Below are positions 1 to 7,210 of a stretch of 64,000 bases of DNA, piece by piece; within the stretch, counting starts at the first letter, position 1, and every line of letters starts with the position of its first letter. Made by a program: the position numbers and the translations under genes. The DNA is taken from positions 124,001 to 188,000 of the forward strand of contig CAXATO010000008.1 in NCBI GenBank assembly GCA_963972255.1, in the 5' to 3' direction. The stretch comes from UBA1479 sp002706405. GTDB lineage: Bacteria; Pseudomonadota; Alphaproteobacteria; Rhodospirillales; Casp-alpha2. The notes below the pieces were generated by a model. That model saw nothing but the letters and a program-made list of their open reading frames with translations, was not told the DNA's origin and searched no databases.

Positions 1-986
1 TTGGCGGCCATGGCGTCCAGGCTGTCCGCCCTCAGGAAATCCTTCGGATCGGCGGTCATATAGGCTGGGTCGGTGACGTATTTGTCGCGCACGCGGAACG
101 CCTGCTTGGTCGCCTCGACCAAACCGTGGACGAAATCGAAGCCTTCGGCTTGCTCGACCTTAAGGCGTTCGTACAACGCCAGAATGATGAGCGAGGCCAA
201 TCCCTGGGTCGGCGGCGGCATGTTGTAGATGGTATGCGGGCCGCAGGCCGCGGACAGGGGGGCGAGTTCCAGCGCCCGGTGGCGCTCCAGATCGGCCAGG
301 GCGAGGGGGCTGCCGGCGCGTTCCAGATCGGCGGCGATCGCCTTGGCGAGCGGGCCCCGGTAGAAGCTGTCGAGCCCTTCCGCGCCCAGGCGCTTCAGAG
401 TTTCGGCTAGGGCCGGAAGCTTCAGGGTGTCGCCGATGCTGGGTGCCGTATGGCCGATGCCGCCCGGCAGGAAGGTCTCGGCGAAGCCGGGCACGCCGGT
501 CATCTCGTCCTTCTTGGCCAGGGTGTTGTGGTGGAACGACGGGGTCACCGGGGCGCCATGCTCGGCGTAATAGCGGGCGTCTTCCAACAGGCGGTCGAGC
601 GGCAGCTTGCCGCCCCAGGTCGCGGAAATGCGCAGCGCTTCGGCCCAGCCCGATACGGCCCCGGCCACGGTCAGGGCGGCCAGGGGGCCGCGATGGGGAA
701 TGGCGTTCGCGTGGCCGGCCTTGGCGTAGAACGCGGCGTCCGCCGCACCGGCGGCGGCACCACAGGCATCGATGCCGACGGGCGGCTGTCCCGGTTGGGC
801 GACCAGCCAGAAGTTGTCGCCGCCCAGGCCGTTCATATGGGGATAGACCACGGCGATGGTGGCGGCGGCCGCGACCATGGCTTCGATGGCGTTGCCGCCG
901 TCTTGAAGGACACGCAATCCGGCCTGGGATGCCAGATGATGGGGGGCGGTGACCATGCCGCGTCGGGCGGTCGGCGTGAAGATCAT
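1..986 (-). CDS. ggt: Gamma-glutamyltransferase family protein (5' part; gene runs off the window)
   Basis: About 328 N-terminal codons are visible on the minus strand; the 3' end lies beyond base 1. The N-terminus (MIFTPTARRGMVTAPHHLAS, then a VLQDGGNAIEAMVAAAA segment and PHMNGLGGDNFWL) is the canonical start of the GGT large subunit. The family is an Ntn hydrolase that self-cleaves at a Thr and transfers or hydrolyses gamma-glutamyl groups. The catalytic Thr and small subunit are not in view, so activity cannot be judged. There is no evident N-terminal signal peptide, which suggests the cytoplasmic or YwrD-like branch rather than the periplasmic E. coli type. The chosen ATG at 986-984 lacks a strong SD. 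It is divergent from pntAA across about 200 bases. Confidence 0.85.
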   Translation of the reverse strand, partial: MIFTPTARRGMVTAPHHLASQAGLRVLQDGGNAIEAMVAAAATIAVVYPHMNGLGGDNFWLVAQPGQPPVGIDACGAAAGAADAAFYAKAGHANAIPHRGPLAALTVAGAVSGWAEALRISATWGGKLPLDRLLEDARYYAEHGAPVTPSFHHNTLAKKDEMTGVPGFAETFLPGGIGHTAPSIGDTLKLPALAETLKRLGAEGLDSFYRGPLAKAIAADLERAGSPLALADLERHRALELAPLSAACGPHTIYNMPPPTQGLASLIILALYERLKVEQAEGFDFVHGLVEATKQAFRVRDKYVTDPAYMTADPKDFLRADSLDAMAA

Positions 987-1034
987 GGGAGGCCTTTCAT
1001 CAACCTGGCGGAAATCGGGACGCTTTAAGCATCT

Positions 1035-1051
1035 ATTCCATAATGCGGAAT
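1035..1051. promoter_or_regulatory. Inverted repeat in the ggt/pntAA divergent spacer (candidate operator)
   Basis: ATTCC and GGAAT arms flank a 7-base centre (ATAATGC). The repeat lies 49 bases before the ggt start and about 135 bases before pntAA. A second perfect palindrome, TTTCATGAAA, sits at 1071-1080. The ATTCC-N7-GGAAT shape resembles operators of IclR-type regulators, but that assignment is inference. The spacer is AT-rich compared with its surroundings, as expected for a divergent promoter region. I could not pick a convincing -35/-10 pair. Confidence 0.35.
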
Positions 1052-1184
1052 GATTTTCATGTTATTTTCATTTCATGAAAAAGCTTTCCGACGCAGGATT
1101 TAAAGGCTGTGCGATACTTGTGCAAGCACGGTAGACACGTCATATACCGGTGCTTGAATGACCAAGGGCTAGGGGACCAGAGCC

Positions 1185-2456
1185 ATGAAGATCGTAATTC
1201 CCAAGGAAACCCGCGCCGGAGAAACCCGCGTCGCCGCGTCGCCTCAGGTGATTCAGAAGCTGGTCGGCCTCGGCTATGACGTTGCCGTCGAGAAGGGTGC
1301 CGGTGAAGGCGCCAGCGTTTCCGACGACGTCTACAAGGCCGCGGGTGCCTCGATCGCCACCGGCGCCGCTGCCGTGAAATCCGCCGACATCGTGCTGATG
1401 GTCAATCCGCCCGCCACGTCCGGCGCCGGGGCGCTGCCGGCCCAGATGAAAAAGGGTGCGGTGTTGATCTCGCAGCTGGCGGCCCTGACCTCGCCCGACG
1501 ACGTCGCGGCTTATGCCAAGGCCGGGATCACCACCTTCGCCATGGAACTGGTGCCGCGGATCTCCCGCGCGCAGAGCATGGACGTGCTGTCCAGCCAGGC
1601 CAACCTGGCAGGCTATCGCGCGATTTTGGAAGCCGCCGCCGAGTACGGGCGCGGCATCCCGATGATGATGACGGCGGCGGGCACCGTGCCGCCGGCCAAG
1701 GCGTTCATCATGGGGGTCGGTGTCGCCGGTCTGCAGGCCATCGCCACGGCCAAGCGGCTGGGTGCGGTCGTTACCGCGACGGACGTGCGCCCCGCCACCA
1801 AGGAACAGGTCGAAAGCCTGGGCGGCAAGTTTCTGGTCGTCGATCCGGAAATGGAAAAGGACGCCCAGACCGAAGGCGGCTACGCCAAGGAAATGCCCAA
1901 GGAATATTACGACAAGCAGAAACAGGTCGTCGCCGAGCACATCAAGAAACAGGATATCGTCGTGACCACGGCGCTGATCCCGGGCCGCCCGGCGCCCAAG
2001 CTGATCACCAAGGAAATGGTCGCCAGCATGCAGGCCGGGGCGGTGATCGTCGATCTCGCCGTGGAAGCGGGCGGCAACTGTGAATTGTCGCAGCCGGGCA
2101 AGACCATCACCACGCCGAACGGCGTGAAGATCGTCGGCCTCACCAATCTGCCGGGCCGCCTCGCACAGACGGCGAGCGACCTTTACGCCAAGAACCTTCT
2201 GAACTTCCTGACCCCGCTGACGGACAAGGAAAAGAAGGGCACGCTGGCCATCGATTGGGATGACGAGATCGTCAAGGGCTGCTGCGTCACCCGCGACGGC
2301 GAGGTCGTGAACGCGCGGGTCAAGGACGCCATGGGCGCCAAGGCCCCGGCGAAGAAGCCGGCGGCGAAGAAGACCGCCGCCAAGAAGGCCGATGACAAAC
2401 CGGCCGAGACGTCCGACGACAAAACCCAAGACGCAGCCCAAGACAAGGGGAACTGA
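1185..2456 (+). CDS. pntAA: NAD(P) transhydrogenase subunit alpha 1 (NAD(H)-binding domain I)
   Basis: 423 residues. Domain I of the proton-translocating transhydrogenase, which passes hydride from NADH to NADP+ using the proton gradient; it is a peripheral cytoplasmic subunit. The RQD loop characteristic of domain I is present (R125, Q130, D133), as is the Rossmann glycine motif GVGVAGLQAIATAKRLGA at about 177-194. The protein is longer than the roughly 380-residue Rhodospirillum-type PntAA because of a C-terminal Ala/Lys then Asp/Gln-rich tail from about residue 385. The ATG follows AGGGGACC. It ends 2 bases before pntAB, so the three pnt genes form one operon, probably transcribed from the spacer shared with ggt. 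Confidence 0.96.
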   Translation: MKIVIPKETRAGETRVAASPQVIQKLVGLGYDVAVEKGAGEGASVSDDVYKAAGASIATGAAAVKSADIVLMVNPPATSGAGALPAQMKKGAVLISQLAALTSPDDVAAYAKAGITTFAMELVPRISRAQSMDVLSSQANLAGYRAILEAAAEYGRGIPMMMTAAGTVPPAKAFIMGVGVAGLQAIATAKRLGAVVTATDVRPATKEQVESLGGKFLVVDPEMEKDAQTEGGYAKEMPKEYYDKQKQVVAEHIKKQDIVVTTALIPGRPAPKLITKEMVASMQAGAVIVDLAVEAGGNCELSQPGKTITTPNGVKIVGLTNLPGRLAQTASDLYAKNLLNFLTPLTDKEKKGTLAIDWDDEIVKGCCVTRDGEVVNARVKDAMGAKAPAKKPAAKKTAAKKADDKPAETSDDKTQDAAQDKGN

Positions 2457-2458
2457 CG

Positions 2459-2878
2459 ATGGATACCGCAACGATCGCCAAACAGGCTGAGGAGCTTGCG
2501 GCAGGTGCCGCCCAGCTTCTGGAGCAGACGCAGAGACTGGCCACGGACGCCGCCGCCGTCGTCGCTCAGCAGGCCCCCGCCCTGGGCGGCCACGACAGCT
2601 TTTTGGGCCTGTTCACGGTCTTCGTGCTGGCCTGCTTCGTCGGCTATTTCGTGGTCTGGTCGGTCACGCCGGCCCTGCATTCGCCGCTCATGGGCGTGAC
2701 CAACGCCATTTCATCGGTGATCATCGTCGGCGGCATTCTGGCCGCCGGGCCCGAAGGCATGGATTTCTCGTCCTGGATGGGTTTTTTCGCGATCACGCTG
2801 GCGTCGGTGAACATCTTCGGCGGCTTCATCGTGACGCAGCGAATGCTCGCCATGTTCAAGAAAAAAGAAAAGAAATAG
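2459..2878 (+). CDS. pntAB: NAD(P) transhydrogenase subunit alpha 2 (membrane domain IIa)
   Basis: 139 residues. This is the separate membrane-anchoring part of the alpha chain found in three-gene alphaproteobacterial transhydrogenases. Residues 1-45 form a polar, Ala/Gln-rich helical lead. Then come about three hydrophobic segments: LFTVFVLACFVGYFVVW (near 51-67), a stretch around NAISSVIIVGGILAAG (81-96) and FFAITLASVNIFGGFIV (107-124). It ends in a very basic KKKEKK tail. It begins 2 bases after pntAA, implying translational coupling, and is followed 14 bases later by pntB. Confidence 0.95.
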   Translation: MDTATIAKQAEELAAGAAQLLEQTQRLATDAAAVVAQQAPALGGHDSFLGLFTVFVLACFVGYFVVWSVTPALHSPLMGVTNAISSVIIVGGILAAGPEGMDFSSWMGFFAITLASVNIFGGFIVTQRMLAMFKKKEKK

Positions 2879-2892
2879 GGGAGGCCTGAGCA

Positions 2893-4287
2893 ATGACCGC
2901 AAGCTGGACGGGCTACGCCTACCTGATTTCCTCGGTGCTGTTCATTCTGGCGCTCCGGGGCCTGTCGTCGCCGGAGACCGCGCGTCGCGGCAACATGATG
3001 GGCATCATCGGCATGACCATCGCCGTGGCGACCACGCTCATGGACCCGGGCGTCATGTCTTTCGGCATGATCATCCTGGCGATCCTCATCGGCGGCACCA
3101 TCGGCACCGTGACGGCGCTGAAAATCCAGATGACGGCCCTGCCGCAACTGGTCGCCGCCTTCCATTCCCTGGTCGGCATGGCGGCCGTGTTTGTGGCGAC
3201 CTCCGCGCTGTTCAATCCGCAGGCCTATGGCCTGGGGGCGATCGGTGAAATTCCGGGGGCGTCGCTGGTCGAAATGTCGCTCGGTACGGCGATCGGCGCG
3301 ATCACCTTCTCCGGCTCGGTCATCGCCTTCGCCAAGCTGCAGGGCCTGATGTCGGGCTCGCCCATCACCTTCCCGGGGCAGCACAAGCTGAACCTGCTGG
3401 TCGCGATTGCGATCCTGGTCCTGATCATCATCTTCGTCGGCTCGGAGTCCCACAACGTCTATTGGGCCATCGTGGCGCTCAGCTTCGCCATCGGCTTTTT
3501 GCTGATCATCCCGATCGGCGGGGCCGACATGCCCGTGGTCGTGTCCATGCTCAACTCGTATTCGGGATGGGCGGCGGCCGGCATCGGCTTCACCCTGTCG
3601 AACCCGGCGCTGATCATCACCGGCGCCCTGGTCGGCTCGTCCGGCGCGATCCTGTCCTACATCATGTGCAAGGGCATGAACCGTTCCATCATCAACGTGC
3701 TGCTGGGCGGTTTCGGGGGCGACGCCGGCGGGGCCGCCGCCGCCACGTCCAGCGAAGGCAAATCGGTGAAATCCGGTGCGGCCGACGATGCGGCCTTCAT
3801 CATGAAGAACGCCTCCAAGGTCATCATCGTGCCCGGTTACGGCATGGCCGTGGCCCAGGCCCAGCACGCGGTGCGTGAAATGGCCGACATGCTCAAGGCC
3901 GAAGGGGTCGAGGTCAAATACGCCATTCACCCGGTCGCCGGTCGCATGCCGGGGCATATGAACGTTCTACTGGCCGAAGCCAATGTGCCCTATGACGAGG
4001 TTTTCGAGCTGGAAGAGATCAACCACGAATTTGCCACCGCCGACGTCGCCTATGTGATCGGCGCCAACGACGTGACCAACCCCACCGCCAAGACCGATCC
4101 GCAAAGCCCCATCGCCGGGATGCCGATCCTGGACGTGGAAAAGGCCGGCACGGTGCTGTTCATCAAGCGTTCCATGTCATCGGGCTATGCGGGGGTGGAT
4201 AACCCGCTGTTCTACGCCGACAACACCATGATGCTGTTCGGCGACGCCAAGAAGATGACGGAAGAGATCGTCCAGGCCCTGGACTGA
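2893..4287 (+). CDS. pntB: NAD(P) transhydrogenase subunit beta
   Basis: 464 residues, the expected length. The N-terminal two thirds is a bundle of hydrophobic helices (domain IIb, proton channel). The C-terminal part from about residue 290 is the NADP(H)-binding domain III, seen as ASKVIIVPGYGMAVAQAQHA with the fingerprint GYGMAVAQ, followed by HPVAGRMPGHMNVLLAEANV and VIGANDVTNPTAKTD. A linker rich in Gly/Ala/Ser joins the two. With PntAA and PntAB it makes NADPH at the inner membrane. The start is ATG, preceded by GGGGAGGCC. It is the last gene of the operon; a hairpin-rich spacer follows. Confidence 0.96.
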   Translation: MTASWTGYAYLISSVLFILALRGLSSPETARRGNMMGIIGMTIAVATTLMDPGVMSFGMIILAILIGGTIGTVTALKIQMTALPQLVAAFHSLVGMAAVFVATSALFNPQAYGLGAIGEIPGASLVEMSLGTAIGAITFSGSVIAFAKLQGLMSGSPITFPGQHKLNLLVAIAILVLIIIFVGSESHNVYWAIVALSFAIGFLLIIPIGGADMPVVVSMLNSYSGWAAAGIGFTLSNPALIITGALVGSSGAILSYIMCKGMNRSIINVLLGGFGGDAGGAAAATSSEGKSVKSGAADDAAFIMKNASKVIIVPGYGMAVAQAQHAVREMADMLKAEGVEVKYAIHPVAGRMPGHMNVLLAEANVPYDEVFELEEINHEFATADVAYVIGANDVTNPTAKTDPQSPIAGMPILDVEKAGTVLFIKRSMSSGYAGVDNPLFYADNTMMLFGDAKKMTEEIVQALD

Positions 4288-4302
4288 GCGGCATTCGTTT
4301 GG

Positions 4303-4380
4303 GGCGGCGGCCTTAGGCCACCTCCTTCATACACGTCAGATTTTTCCTGACGGGCGTGGCCCGCTCGCGCGCTTGCGCGC
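4303..4380. repeat. Cluster of four small hairpins downstream of pntB (candidate dispersed repeat)
   Basis: The 271-base gap between pntB and rpsU contains no convincing gene. Its left part holds four adjacent dyads: GGCC-TTA-GGCC (4309-4319), CGTCAG-N7-CTGACG (4334-4352), CGGGC-GTG-GCCCG (4351-4363) and GCGCGC-TT-GCGCGC (4367-4380). None is followed by a U-run on either strand, so they do not look like simple intrinsic terminators. Packed dyads like this are typical of REP/ERIC-like elements, but only one copy is in this window. The rest of the gap (4381-4558) is GC-rich with no feature I can support. Confidence 0.35.
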
Positions 4381-4558
4381 CTCTTCCGCCTGGATTGTCG
4401 GAAAGGGGGCCGCGCGCGATCCGGGCTGGGGGCGACGTCTCTGCCGCGCAATGGGCGCCGGCCACAAAGAAACGGCCCCAGCGGGCGGACCCGGGGGCTG
4501 TTCTTCAATACCGTCGAACATTGGGCGCGCAGACCCTGAAGGGCTGCGCGGGCTTGCG

Positions 4559-4762
4559 CTAGAAGCCTTCGCGTTCGATCCGCTTGCGCTCAAGCTTGCG
4601 CGCACGGCGCACGGCTTCAGCCTTTTCGCGGGCCCGACGCTCAGAGGGCTTTTCGTAGGAGCGGCGCAGTTTCATTTCACGGAAGATGCCTTCGCGCTGC
4701 ATCTTCTTCTTCAGGGCCTTGAGGGCCTGATCTACGTTGTTATCTCGGACAATGACTTGCAC
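4559..4762 (-). CDS. rpsU: 30S ribosomal protein S21
   Basis: 67 residues, the usual size. The N-terminus MQVIVRDNNVDQALKALKKK and the strongly basic Arg/Lys/Glu-rich helical C-terminus (RAREKAEAVRRARKLERKR) are diagnostic of S21, which acts in 30S initiation near the anti-SD of 16S rRNA. The start codon is GTG. The AGGAG Shine-Dalgarno is about 12 bases upstream, a wide spacing. A hairpin lies 42 bases upstream in the leader. The gene is divergent from def. Confidence 0.95.
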   Translation of the reverse strand: MQVIVRDNNVDQALKALKKKMQREGIFREMKLRRSYEKPSERRAREKAEAVRRARKLERKRIEREGF

Positions 4763-4803
4763 GGTAAGGTCACGCTCCTAATTTTAAAGTCCACAAAACG
4801 AAA

Positions 4804-4827
4804 CGGACCTGTGTTATCACCGGTCCG
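4804..4827 (-). promoter_or_regulatory. Hairpin in the rpsU leader (possible attenuator)
   Basis: A perfect 6-bp stem (CGGACC/GGTCCG) encloses 12 bases. Read in the rpsU direction it is followed by TTTCGTTTTG, so it could act as a weak intrinsic terminator or leader structure between the rpsU promoter and its GTG start. It could equally be the terminator of an unseen minus-strand transcript. No second, competing hairpin was identified. Confidence 0.35.
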
Positions 4828-4945
4828 AGAAGACGGGCTTCTATCACATCGATACGACCTTGTGAAGGAGCAAACGTGTTATTTTCCGGGGTGCCGCCGG
4901 GTGCCGTTTAGGCGCTCCGGGACCTGGTTCAAGAGGATTTCGATC

Positions 4946-5515
4946 ATGGCTATTCTGAAAATCGCGCGCATGGGACATCCGGTGCTGATGGGCATGGCCC
5001 AACCGGTCGAAGACCCCACGGATCCGCGCATCCACGGCCTGATCGCCGACATGGTCGAAACCATGGCCGACGCGCCGGGCATCGGCCTGGCAGCCCCTCA
5101 GGTTCATGTGCCGCTGCGCGTGGTCGTGTTCCGCGTGCCCGGGGAGCGCACGGAAGACAAAAAGGACGTGCCGTTGACCGTGCTGATCAATCCGGTGATC
5201 GAGGTCATCGGAGACGAGGTTGCGGAAGACTGGGAAGGCTGCCTGTCGCTGCCGGCAATGAACGGCCGCGTGCCGCGCCCGACCCATATCCGCTACCGGG
5301 CCCAGGGACTGGACGGAAAAACCTTCGAACGGGAAGCCCGGGGCTACCATGCCCGCGTGGTGCAGCATGAATGCGACCATTTGGACGGCGTACTCTATCC
5401 CATGCGCATGACGGACCTCACGACCTTCGGCTTTGCCGAGGAAATGGCACGCGCGCCCCGCACGGCCATGACCGAAGACGGCGACAATGAAAATGAAAGC
5501 GGAGAAGCCGCATGA
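4946..5515 (+). CDS. def: Peptide deformylase
   Basis: 189 residues. Removes the formyl group from the N-terminal Met of nascent proteins. All three metal-site motifs are intact: GIGLAAPQ (45-52), EGCLS (97-101, Cys ligand) and HECDH (141-145, two His ligands and the catalytic Glu). The ATG at 4946 is preceded by AAGAGGA at good spacing. The reading frame stays open far upstream, but that part has no deformylase similarity. The C-terminus ends in an acidic Asp/Asn/Glu tail. The stop overlaps the next start in ATGA. Confidence 0.96.
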   Translation: MAILKIARMGHPVLMGMAQPVEDPTDPRIHGLIADMVETMADAPGIGLAAPQVHVPLRVVVFRVPGERTEDKKDVPLTVLINPVIEVIGDEVAEDWEGCLSLPAMNGRVPRPTHIRYRAQGLDGKTFEREARGYHARVVQHECDHLDGVLYPMRMTDLTTFGFAEEMARAPRTAMTEDGDNENESGEAA

Positions 5516-6216
5516 CCGGCCCGGTGAAACGGATGACCGCCGATGACGCCCGCGCCCGCCACCGGGACCTGCGGGATCGGTTGATCGCCGCCGCGCTGGA
5601 AAACGTGGCCTTCGACGGCTGGTCGCGGAAGGCTCTGGAACAGGGGGCCAAGGACCTGGGCTTGCTGCCGGCGGACGTGTTGCGCGCCTTTCCGGGCGGT
5701 ATGGCGGATGCCGCAGATCATTTTGCGGATTGGTCCGACCGGCGCATGTTGGCGGAACTGGCGAAGGTCGACCTGGACGCGCTCAAGGTGCGGGAACGGG
5801 TGGCCCTGGGCGTGCGCCTGCGCCTGGAGCTGAACGCCCCTTACCGCGAAGCCATGCGGCGTCTGCTGTCGTTCCTGGCGCTGCCCCAGAACGCGCCCCT
5901 GGCCGCGCGCATGACCTGGCGTACCTGTGACCATATCTGGTATGCGGCGGGGGACCGGGCTGCCGATTTCAACCATTACACCAAGCGCGGCCTGCTGGCC
6001 CCGGTCTATACCTCGACCATTCTGTACTGGCTGTCCGATTCGTCGGAGGGATTCACCGATACTTGGGGTTATCTGGACCGGCGCCTTTCCGATGTCCTGA
6101 AAATCCCCATGTATAAGGCCAAGGCGCAGCAGGCGTTGGGCCGTCTGCCGTCGCCGCTGGGCCTGTTGAAGCGCCTGAAAGCGGCCACCCGGCCCCGGTC
6201 CGGCTCCGTCGCCTGA
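5512..6216 (+). CDS. COQ9 family protein (ubiquinone biosynthesis accessory factor)
   Basis: 234 residues. An N-terminal TetR-like helical segment (LRDRLIAAALENVAFDGWSR) precedes the COQ9 core, with the tryptophan-rich stretch MTWRTCDHIWYAAGDRAADFNHYTKR and RGLLAPVYTSTILYW. In mitochondria COQ9 binds lipid and presents quinone intermediates to COQ7; bacterial members are inferred to help ubiquinone synthesis in the same way. It overlaps def by 4 bases, so translation is coupled. No transmembrane segment is visible. Confidence 0.88.
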   Translation: MTGPVKRMTADDARARHRDLRDRLIAAALENVAFDGWSRKALEQGAKDLGLLPADVLRAFPGGMADAADHFADWSDRRMLAELAKVDLDALKVRERVALGVRLRLELNAPYREAMRRLLSFLALPQNAPLAARMTWRTCDHIWYAAGDRAADFNHYTKRGLLAPVYTSTILYWLSDSSEGFTDTWGYLDRRLSDVLKIPMYKAKAQQALGRLPSPLGLLKRLKAATRPRSGSVA

Positions 6217-6333
6217 CAGCCGCCGCCCAACGGCGGGAAAGTCCCGCATTATGGAAACCTTTGAGCAAACGGCCCGGTCGGCTATGCTTTCCCCTGGGAA
6301 CGATGGGGTTTCGAGCAAAAGGAGACGCGGACC

Positions 6334-7194
6334 GTGAGCGCTGCGCAAACCGGTACTTCCGCCGCCGCCGCACCGGCCAACGGCCGGGCTTATCAACAGA
6401 GGGCCGCCGCCCCGCCGGTCAATCTGGCCAACCACTTCCTGGAATGCTGCAAGCTTAACCGCTATCTGACCGTGGCCGACGGCCATCGTTTCGTCATTAC
6501 CGAAGATTTCGCCCGCAGCATCACCATCCCCGCCGACGCCGCCGCCATGGCGGCGATCTATTCCCGCGATAAGCTGGTCGCCCAGGCGGCGATTTTGCCC
6601 CTCGGTCAGTTGGCCAAGACGCTGAAGAAGCGCGACCGCAATGCCTATGAACGCCTGTTCTCGCTGATCGAGGAACAGGCCCTGGACGATCGGGTGCGCG
6701 ACAGCGCCCATACGCTGCTGCAGCGCGGCTTTCGCGAGTCCGAGATCAAATCCCTTGAAGCCGAATTGAACGATCAGCTGAGCCCGGCCCGGGCGCGCTA
6801 TCGCGATTTCCTCGACCACGTCCGGCGCATGATGGACGGCGGCATGACCCCGGCGGCCTTCGTCGAGGAGTTCAAGGCCTTCACCGCCGAGGTTGCCGGG
6901 AAGCTGGATTTCGGCATTTACAGCTTTTGCCTGGATCGCCTGTTCGGCAGCCTGCGCATTCCGGAGGGCGTCAAACAGCTTCTGGTCGGCGAACTGCTGC
7001 TTTTCCCGCCACTGGTGCGGCGCGAGCTTCTGACCAATATCCTGGTGTTTCCCGGCCAGACCGAGGACCTGAAGCGGTTTGTGCGCAACACGGTGCTGGC
7101 CGAACTGGGCCGCTCCGTCGCCGTCGAAATCGAATTGCTGGAAGCCTACCGGATGCGCCGCGTCACCCTGGATGACCTGGCCGGCACGGCCTGA
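6334..7194 (+). CDS. Conserved-looking protein of unknown function, 286 residues
   Basis: I do not recognise this family. The start is GTG with GGAG about 10 bases upstream. The first 25 residues are Ala/Pro-rich and probably disordered. The rest is mostly helical and well mixed in composition, with segments such as FLECCKLNRYLTVADGHRFV, SLIEEQALDDRVRDSAHTLL and LFPPLVRRELLTNILVFPGQ. There is no signal peptide, no clear membrane helix and no catalytic motif. Codon use matches its neighbours. It stands alone between the def operon and purK, with which it converges (16-base gap). A helical cytoplasmic scaffold or regulator is possible but unsupported. Confidence 0.8.
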   Translation: MSAAQTGTSAAAAPANGRAYQQRAAAPPVNLANHFLECCKLNRYLTVADGHRFVITEDFARSITIPADAAAMAAIYSRDKLVAQAAILPLGQLAKTLKKRDRNAYERLFSLIEEQALDDRVRDSAHTLLQRGFRESEIKSLEAELNDQLSPARARYRDFLDHVRRMMDGGMTPAAFVEEFKAFTAEVAGKLDFGIYSFCLDRLFGSLRIPEGVKQLLVGELLLFPPLVRRELLTNILVFPGQTEDLKRFVRNTVLAELGRSVAVEIELLEAYRMRRVTLDDLAGTA

Positions 7195-7210
7195 TCCAAC
7201 CGATGCACGC

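Noticed and set aside
1140..2471. Long reading frames antisense to pntA, pntB, the SulP gene, ftsH and other genes
   Set aside because: They are His/Gly/Arg-rich mirror frames typical of high-GC coding DNA, with no SD or recognisable domain.
4381..4558. tRNA or other structured RNA gene in the pntB-rpsU gap
   Set aside because: No cloverleaf, T-loop consensus or terminator could be found on either strand.
4373..4945. Long N-terminal extension of peptide deformylase from an open upstream frame
   Set aside because: The extra sequence has no family similarity, overlaps rpsU, and the ATG at 4946 has a good SD and canonical N-terminus.
6247..6259. CCGCATTATGGAA as a significant shared operator with 1035-1051
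   Set aside because: Only one arm matches at 6247; a 13-base match is expected by chance in a window of this size.
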